Below, one piece after another: positions 5,251 to 8,966 of a stretch of DNA of 8,966 bases. Each line of letters starts with the position of its first letter. The first letter of the stretch is position 1. The notes under the pieces are model-generated. The model did no database searches, was not told where the DNA came from, and worked only from the letters and a program-made list of their open reading frames with translations. A program made the translations under genes and the position numbers. Source of the DNA: Desulfitobacterium sp. (lineage in GTDB: Bacteria; Bacillota; Desulfitobacteriia; Desulfitobacteriales; Desulfitobacteriaceae); contig JAAZLD010000436.1 of assembly GCA_012799495.1 (NCBI GenBank), positions 1-8,966 of the forward strand. The letters are read 5' to 3'.

Positions 5251-5349
5251 ATTGAACTGATATTGGATTGAACAGTATCACTGTATTAAAGCAGTATACA
5301 TGATTAAAGTAGTATACATGGATTAAAATAGTATATATGGATTAAGGGG
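5251..5349. repeat. AT-rich degenerate tandem repeat between dinB and the small gene
   Basis: About five head-to-tail units of 16-19 bp begin with ATTGAA or ATTAAA: 5251-5266, 5267-5284, 5285-5302, 5303-5321 and 5322-5340, with a partial sixth at 5341. The best-conserved unit is ATTAAAGTAGTATACATGG (5303-5321). Units nearest dinB are most alike and decay toward the small gene. Each of the three best units contains TATACT on the minus strand, a good -10 hexamer, so the array might supply promoter activity to the small gene. No LexA box is present. Confidence 0.65.
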
Positions 5350-5353
5350 CAAA

Positions 5354-6604
5354 TTATAAAATACTGGTCATCATGGGATACTCCTCCTCAGTAATTACCC
5401 CTCCTGCTATGGGCTTAAGGCCCGAATGAAGATAAGAGGAGCGTATAATAGCTTGAGCACCAAAACGCTCCCGGATCTCATCGATAGCCCGATCGATTTT
5501 CCGTTCCTTGACTCGATCTCTAACAAAGAAAGCTGGCTGAATGAAGTCATTTTGACAAAGTTCCCCTACTCGTACTCCTAAATGCCGTAAAGGTTGGCCC
5601 TGCCATAATTCATCTAATAATTGACAGGCTATTTCCCAGATTTCGTTAGTGCTATCAGTAGAGAAGGATAGTTTTCTTTGGTGAGAATAATTGAGAAACT
5701 CATTAGTTCGAAAGGAAACTGCCACTAATTGGGCAAGATAACCTTTATGACGCAACCGTGTACACATGGTTTCTACTAGGGAAAGCAAAACTAAATGAGC
5801 TTCGTGGAGATCCTCTACATCAAAGGATGTAGTAGTGGAATTACCTATTCCTTTGATAGGGATGGCTCCGGGACGAACAGGGGAGTTTTCACGGCCGTGG
5901 GCATAGTTCCAGATTAAAAGACCATGGCTTTTGAGAAAAGAACGAAGATAAAGGGGGTCTGTCCCGGCAAGCTCTCCGATAGTATGGATATTGCGAGCAT
6001 GGAGTTTGCGAGTGGTAGCAGATCCTACTAGGAAGAGATCTTCCACAGGTAAAGGCCACATCTTTGTGGGGATTTCTTCTGGAAATAAGGTGTGGACTTT
6101 GTCCGGCTTCTGGAAATCAGAGGATATTTTAGCTAACAATTTGTTAGTGGAAATCCCGATATTCACAGTAAAACCTAATTCTTTTTTTACTCTTTCTTTA
6201 ATGGTATGAGCTGCTTGTAAAGGTTCCCCAAAAAGATTTTCCATAGCAGTATAGTCTAAAAAATATTCATCAATGGAAAATTGCTGGATTGTTGGGGAGT
6301 ATTCCTTAAGAACATCCCTTAAGGCTTCACTACATTGACGAAAAAGAAGATAATTTGGCCTAACTATTAGAAGGTTGGGGCATTTGGAAAGGGCGGAGTA
6401 TAAAGTCTCCCCAGTCTTAATATCATATTTTTTGGTGGGGATAGATTTGGCTAAAACAATACCATGTCTAGTTTGAGGATCTCCTCCTATGACAGCGGGT
6501 ATAGTACGAATATCTAAAGATTCCCCTTGTTGTAAACGGTAAGCAGCTTCCCAAGACAAATAAGCAGAGTTAACATCGATATGAAAAATGATTCGTCTTT
6601 TCAA
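5354..6604 (-). CDS. dinB: Y-family DNA polymerase IV (error-prone translesion polymerase)
   Basis: This 416-residue DinB-type polymerase copies past damaged bases with low fidelity. Visible motifs: the catalytic aspartate D10 in FHIDVNSAYLSWEAA with Y15 at the steric-gate position that excludes ribonucleotides, the second acidic pair D112-E113 in FSIDEYFLDYT, GFTVNIGISTNKLLAKISSD (144-163, palm), a helix-hairpin-helix thumb near 185-215 and a little-finger domain from about 250 that includes RHLGVRVGEL (340-349). QPAFF (356-360) resembles the pentapeptide that docks polymerases on the sliding clamp. Length and the VNSAYLSW variant fit the clostridial branch rather than the 351-residue E. coli enzyme. 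The start is TTG, preceded by AGGCGGTGA, one mismatch from an ideal Shine-Dalgarno. A LexA box inside its promoter indicates SOS control. It is followed on the same strand by a small gene of unknown function. Confidence 0.95.
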   Translation of the reverse strand: MKRRIIFHIDVNSAYLSWEAAYRLQQGESLDIRTIPAVIGGDPQTRHGIVLAKSIPTKKYDIKTGETLYSALSKCPNLLIVRPNYLLFRQCSEALRDVLKEYSPTIQQFSIDEYFLDYTAMENLFGEPLQAAHTIKERVKKELGFTVNIGISTNKLLAKISSDFQKPDKVHTLFPEEIPTKMWPLPVEDLFLVGSATTRKLHARNIHTIGELAGTDPLYLRSFLKSHGLLIWNYAHGRENSPVRPGAIPIKGIGNSTTTSFDVEDLHEAHLVLLSLVETMCTRLRHKGYLAQLVAVSFRTNEFLNYSHQRKLSFSTDSTNEIWEIACQLLDELWQGQPLRHLGVRVGELCQNDFIQPAFFVRDRVKERKIDRAIDEIRERFGAQAIIRSSYLHSGLKPIAGGVITEEEYPMMTSIL

Positions 6605-6639
6605 ACTATCACCGCCTAGGAAGATTAAGTCTACTCCCT

Positions 6640-6668
6640 ATTATATACGAATATACGTTCGTTGACAA
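6640..6668 (-). promoter_or_regulatory. dinB promoter
   Basis: On the minus strand TTGTCA (6668-6663), exactly 17 bp, TATAAT (6645-6640). The LexA box occupies most of the spacer, so bound LexA would exclude RNA polymerase. The leader to the TTG start is about 30 nt. Confidence 0.85.
6648..6661. promoter_or_regulatory. LexA (SOS) box of the Bacillus type
   Basis: Read on the minus strand the site is CGAACGTATATTCG. Against the Gram-positive LexA/DinR consensus CGAAC-N4-GTTCG it has one mismatch (A for the first G of the right arm). It lies inside the dinB promoter spacer, as expected for an SOS gene, and also touches the -35 box of the divergent promoter. Confidence 0.82.
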
Positions 6669-6689
6669 CAGAAACACTTATTCTTTAAT
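6662..6689 (+). promoter_or_regulatory. Candidate divergent promoter for the FAD oxidoreductase locus
   Basis: TTGACA (6662-6667), 16 bp, TTTAAT (6684-6689). The -35 box overlaps that of dinB on the other strand, so the two promoters may compete. A leader of about 135 nt would follow before the TTG start at 6829. Confidence 0.45.
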
Positions 6690-6828
6690 TGCCAAAATAT
6701 GTTCCTCAAAAGAAGAGGTTTTCCAAACAAACAGTATGGTTTTTGAGAAAATGTTCGGAGTTTATCTTGCAATAAATTAAGTGTTAATGAATAGTTTATT
6801 CAGTTTGGGATAAAAGGAGGAATGAGTC

Positions 6829-8267
6829 TTGAAAAAGTACGATGTGATTATCGTTGGAGCGGGACCGACAGGGATTTACGCTAGCTATGAATTTTGGCTA
6901 TTAAAGCACCGGAACTTTCTGTTCTTTTATTAGAAAAAGGCCGGGATATCTATAAACGTAGCTGTCCGATTTTGAAAAAGACTCTCTATAAATGCCCTCC
7001 CTTTAATAAACAGAGGGAGTTTGCTAGCTGTACCCCAGCCTGCTCCATTACTAATGGTTTTGGCGGAGCGGGAGCATATTCTGATGGCAAATTTAATATA
7101 ACCACCGAGTTTGGTGGGTGGCTTACGGAGTATCTACCTCCATCGGAAGTTTTAAGCTTAATCAAATATGTAGATGAGATCAATGTTCGCCATGGGGCTA
7201 ATACACCATTGACAGATCCTACTACTCCTGCTGTTAAACAAATCGAAAAAAAGGCCCTAGGAGCCGGCTTGAAATTACTGAGAGCCCAGGTACGTCACTT
7301 GGGAACAGAGTTAAACCTGGAAATTTTGAAGGATATTTTTGAGTTTCTCAAAGGGAAAATCGATATGGTTTTTGAAACTGAAGTAGAAGATATCCTTACA
7401 GAAGAAGTGGAAGGGCGCTTAAGAGTAAAGGGAGTTCGGACTAGTAAAGGAGAAGAATATTTTGCGTCGAAGGTTTTAGTAGCACCTGGTCGGGATGGTT
7501 CTCAATGGTTTGGGAATGTTTTAAGAAAATACAATTTAGAAGTTAGCAGTAATCAGGTGGATATCGGGGTAAGGGTAGAGACTTTGGATACCATTATGGA
7601 GGACATTAATGAAAACCTTTATGAAGGAAAATTTCTCTACCGAACTTCTGTGGGAACTACAGTTCGTAGTTTTTGTAGTAATCCTTCTGGTCATGTAGTT
7701 ATCGAAAACCATACAGGAGTTATGCTAGCCAATGGTCATGCCTACCGGGATAAAAATCTCGGAAGTACTAACACTAACTTTGCTTTGCTGGTCTCCCATA
7801 ATTTTTCTTACCCCTTTAATAAACCCACTGAATATGCCAAAAGTATCTCCAGGTTAGCTAATGATCTATCCAATGGGAGTATTTTGATTCAAACCTTTGG
7901 AGATATCATTAAAGGCCGCCGTTCTACAGAAAAACGGGTTAAGGAAAGCTTTGTGGAGCCTACCTTAAAAGAAGCAGTTCCGGGTAATTTAGGTTTAGTA
8001 CTACCTTACTCCACTATGAAGAGTATAATCGAGATGATCGAGGCTTTAGATCATGTGACCCCTGGTATTGCTTCAGAACATACTTTACTTTATGGTGTAG
8101 AAGCTAAATTCTACTCTTCTCGCCCGAAACTTACTAAAGAATTCGAGACAGAAATCCAAGACCTTTATGCTGGGGGAGATGGAGTAGGTATTACCCGAGG
8201 ACTAGCTCAAGCAGAGGCTTGTGGAGTACAAATTGCCCGTCACTTTATTAGCGAAATTAAAAAATAG
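6829..8267 (+). pseudogene. Frameshifted FAD-dependent dehydrogenase (COG2509 type), whole locus
   Basis: The true gene start is TTG 6829, with AAGGAGG (6814-6820) 8 nt upstream. It encodes KKYDVIIVGAGPTGIYAS, a classic Rossmann FAD-binding strand-loop-helix with GAGPTG, but this frame stops at TAG 6931-6933 after 34 codons. The rest of the protein continues in another frame from about 6894. Adding one T to the T4 run at 6892-6895 would give ...SYEFLAIKAPELSVLLLEKG..., a seamless 479-residue flavoprotein of normal family length. So a one-base deletion, or a sequencing error, breaks the gene in its FAD-binding fold. The rest of the frame has no stops or other lesions, which points to a very recent mutation or a base-calling error rather than an old pseudogene. 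Confidence 0.8.
6894..8267 (+). CDS. Remaining open frame of the FAD-dependent dehydrogenase (lacks N-terminal FAD motif)
   Basis: These 457 codons carry the bulk of an uncharacterised FAD-dependent dehydrogenase (COG2509-like). VLLLEKGRDI (10-19) is the second Rossmann strand with the ribose-binding acid. A cysteine-rich segment follows (C24, C34, C46, C50) leading into SITNGFGGAGAYSDGKFNIT (51-70), typical of this family. Near the end LYAGGDGVGITRGLAQAEACG (424-444) is the C-terminal FAD-binding motif. The substrate of the family is not known to me. The apparent start, TTG 6894, has no ribosome binding site, and the protein begun there lacks GAGPTG and could hardly bind FAD normally. This entry is best read as the 3' part of the locus starting at 6829. 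No strong plus-strand terminator follows; the hairpin at 8376-8412 may serve both directions. Confidence 0.75.
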   Translation: MAIKAPELSVLLLEKGRDIYKRSCPILKKTLYKCPPFNKQREFASCTPACSITNGFGGAGAYSDGKFNITTEFGGWLTEYLPPSEVLSLIKYVDEINVRHGANTPLTDPTTPAVKQIEKKALGAGLKLLRAQVRHLGTELNLEILKDIFEFLKGKIDMVFETEVEDILTEEVEGRLRVKGVRTSKGEEYFASKVLVAPGRDGSQWFGNVLRKYNLEVSSNQVDIGVRVETLDTIMEDINENLYEGKFLYRTSVGTTVRSFCSNPSGHVVIENHTGVMLANGHAYRDKNLGSTNTNFALLVSHNFSYPFNKPTEYAKSISRLANDLSNGSILIQTFGDIIKGRRSTEKRVKESFVEPTLKEAVPGNLGLVLPYSTMKSIIEMIEALDHVTPGIASEHTLLYGVEAKFYSSRPKLTKEFETEIQDLYAGGDGVGITRGLAQAEACGVQIARHFISEIKK

Positions 8268-8360
8268 CTAAACAAAGCAATTGTATGCAAAGCTATCTGA
8301 AAAAATAAAAGCAGGTACTAGTATCAAAAAGCCCACAAAAAGCAAGGTAATAAATCTAAA

Positions 8361-8412
8361 AAGAAAAAAGCAAAAATTCGAGTATCCAATGAAGTAACAC
8401 TGGAACTCGAAT
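8361..8412 (-). terminator. Intrinsic terminator of the symporter gene
   Basis: Read on the minus strand, ATTCGAGT-T-CCA (8412-8401) pairs with TGG-AT-ACTCGAAT (8388-8376) around a 12-nt loop. TTTTTGCTTTTTTC follows, a good U tract. On the plus strand only CTTTATT follows, so it is at best a weak terminator for the FAD gene. Confidence 0.75.
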
Positions 8413-8460
8413 CTTTATTAGTCTTGAATTGAAATTAAGTTAAATTTTAGCGAAATTTCC

Positions 8461-8966
8461 TTAACTCATTAATTTCTTAGCAGTTTCTGCTGAACGATCG
8501 AATTCTTCTTGAATCTCAGCAGAGGGTGGTTGAGTTAAAAGGCTTACCACAATAATAGAGATTAATCCCATGAGGAAGCCAGGGATCATTTCATAGATAG
8601 GAGCGAGAGCAGGGAATTGGTCCCAGATAATAACTGTCAAAGATCCCATAACCATTCCCGCTAAAGCACCCCAACGATTCATCCGCTTCCAATATAAGCT
8701 TAGAAGAATAACAGGTCCAAAAGCAGAACCAAAGCCAGCCCAAGCATAGCCTACTAGATTCAAAATAGTATCATTTTGAGTCCAGGCTAAATAGGTGGCT
8801 AGAAGGGCCACTAAGAGGACACAAAGACGGCTAACAAAAACTAATTCCTTATCTGTAGCTTCACGGCGGAATAGGAGCCGGTAGACATCCTCAGTAAGAG
8901 AACTTGAAGTAACAATTAATTGTGAGGAAATAGTACTCATAATAGCAGCTAAGATAGCTGAAATCA
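8461..8966 (-). CDS. putP: Sodium/proline symporter, C-terminal part (gene continues past the right edge)
   Basis: The visible 167 residues are the C-terminal third of a sodium:solute symporter (SSS family), which imports proline with Na+ across the cytoplasmic membrane. The reading frame runs open to the edge (ISAILAAI before MST), so the ATG at 8940 is internal. The segment AIMSTISSQL matches the TM8 region of E. coli PutP, where A337, S340 and T341 form the Na+ site. SSSLTEDVYR follows, then NLVGYAWAGFGSAFGPVILL (61-80 counted from that ATG), a PutP signature, and RWGALAGMVMGSLTVIIW. Four further membrane segments lie at about 34-53, 59-84, 89-105 and 118-135, then a hydrophilic tail. Proline uptake could feed catabolism or osmoprotection. 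The close resemblance to PutP makes proline likely, although OpuE-type osmoregulatory transporters look alike. Confidence 0.9.
   Translation of the reverse strand, partial: ISAILAAIMSTISSQLIVTSSSLTEDVYRLLFRREATDKELVFVSRLCVLLVALLATYLAWTQNDTILNLVGYAWAGFGSAFGPVILLSLYWKRMNRWGALAGMVMGSLTVIIWDQFPALAPIYEMIPGFLMGLISIIVVSLLTQPPSAEIQEEFDRSAETAKKLMS

Noticed and set aside
5251..5349. CRISPR array
   Set aside because: Units of 16-19 bp are directly adjacent with no spacers, and no cas gene is nearby.
5991..6209. Plus-strand open frame of 72 codons inside dinB
   Set aside because: It is an antisense shadow of the conserved dinB palm and thumb coding region.
6889..6900. Programmed -1 ribosomal frameshift joining the two flavoprotein frames
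   Set aside because: The site GAA TTT TGG does not form a good X-XXY-YYZ slippery heptamer, the T4 run is short for transcriptional slippage, and I see no stimulatory structure; a mutation or sequencing error is simpler.
6986..7183. Minus-strand open frame of 65 codons inside the flavoprotein gene
   Set aside because: It is antisense to the conserved GFGGAGAYSDGK region and has no RBS or family resemblance.
8461..8940. Complete 159-residue protein starting at ATG 8940
   Set aside because: The frame stays open to the window edge and the residues before the ATG continue the PutP TM8 sequence, so this is the 3' part of a larger gene.

Overview
The window looks like chromosomal DNA from a low-GC Gram-positive bacterium (Firmicutes, probably clostridial). 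The reasons are AT-rich spacers, strong AAGGAGG-type ribosome binding sites, frequent TTG/GTG starts (metY, dedA, dinB and the FAD gene), compact hairpin-plus-U terminators, TTGACA/TATAAT promoters and a Bacillus-type LexA box. The symporter at the right edge is Na+-coupled in its family, which would suit a sodium-rich habitat, but it does not identify the species. I see no transposase, phage gene, CRISPR array or tRNA.

Left part (1-3800), cysteine and methionine sulfur metabolism: a minus-strand promoter fires off the left edge into a GC-rich, apparently non-coding stretch that may be a 6S-type RNA. Divergent from it is cymR, an Rrf2-family repressor ending in Tyr-Tyr-Ile. Next come metY (O-acetylhomoserine sulfhydrylase, to homocysteine) and cysK (O-acetylserine sulfhydrylase, to cysteine). 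Each of the three has its own promoter and terminator, so they are neighbours and not one operon. A CymR-CysK sensing partnership, as known in Bacillus and Staphylococcus, is the likely link. The metY-cysK spacer carries a G-rich 18-bp repeat with quadruplex potential.

Middle (3800-6670): a lone dedA membrane protein gene converges on a minus-strand pair, dinB (Y-family DNA polymerase IV) and a small conserved-looking 86-residue protein of unknown function. dinB has a near-consensus LexA box inside its promoter spacer, so it should be SOS-inducible. An AT-rich array of 16-19 bp degenerate repeats separates it from the small gene.

Right part (6660-8966): a plus-strand COG2509-type FAD-dependent dehydrogenase is split by a frameshift. 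The FAD-binding GAGPTG segment with its proper start and RBS lies in one frame, and the remaining 457 codons in another. At the right edge, on the minus strand, is the 3' part of a PutP-type sodium/proline symporter with its terminator.

The best candidates for something under-described are the DinB-linked small protein with its repeat array, the frameshifted flavoprotein, the left-edge RNA and the G-rich repeat. I did not find a clear new multi-gene system.
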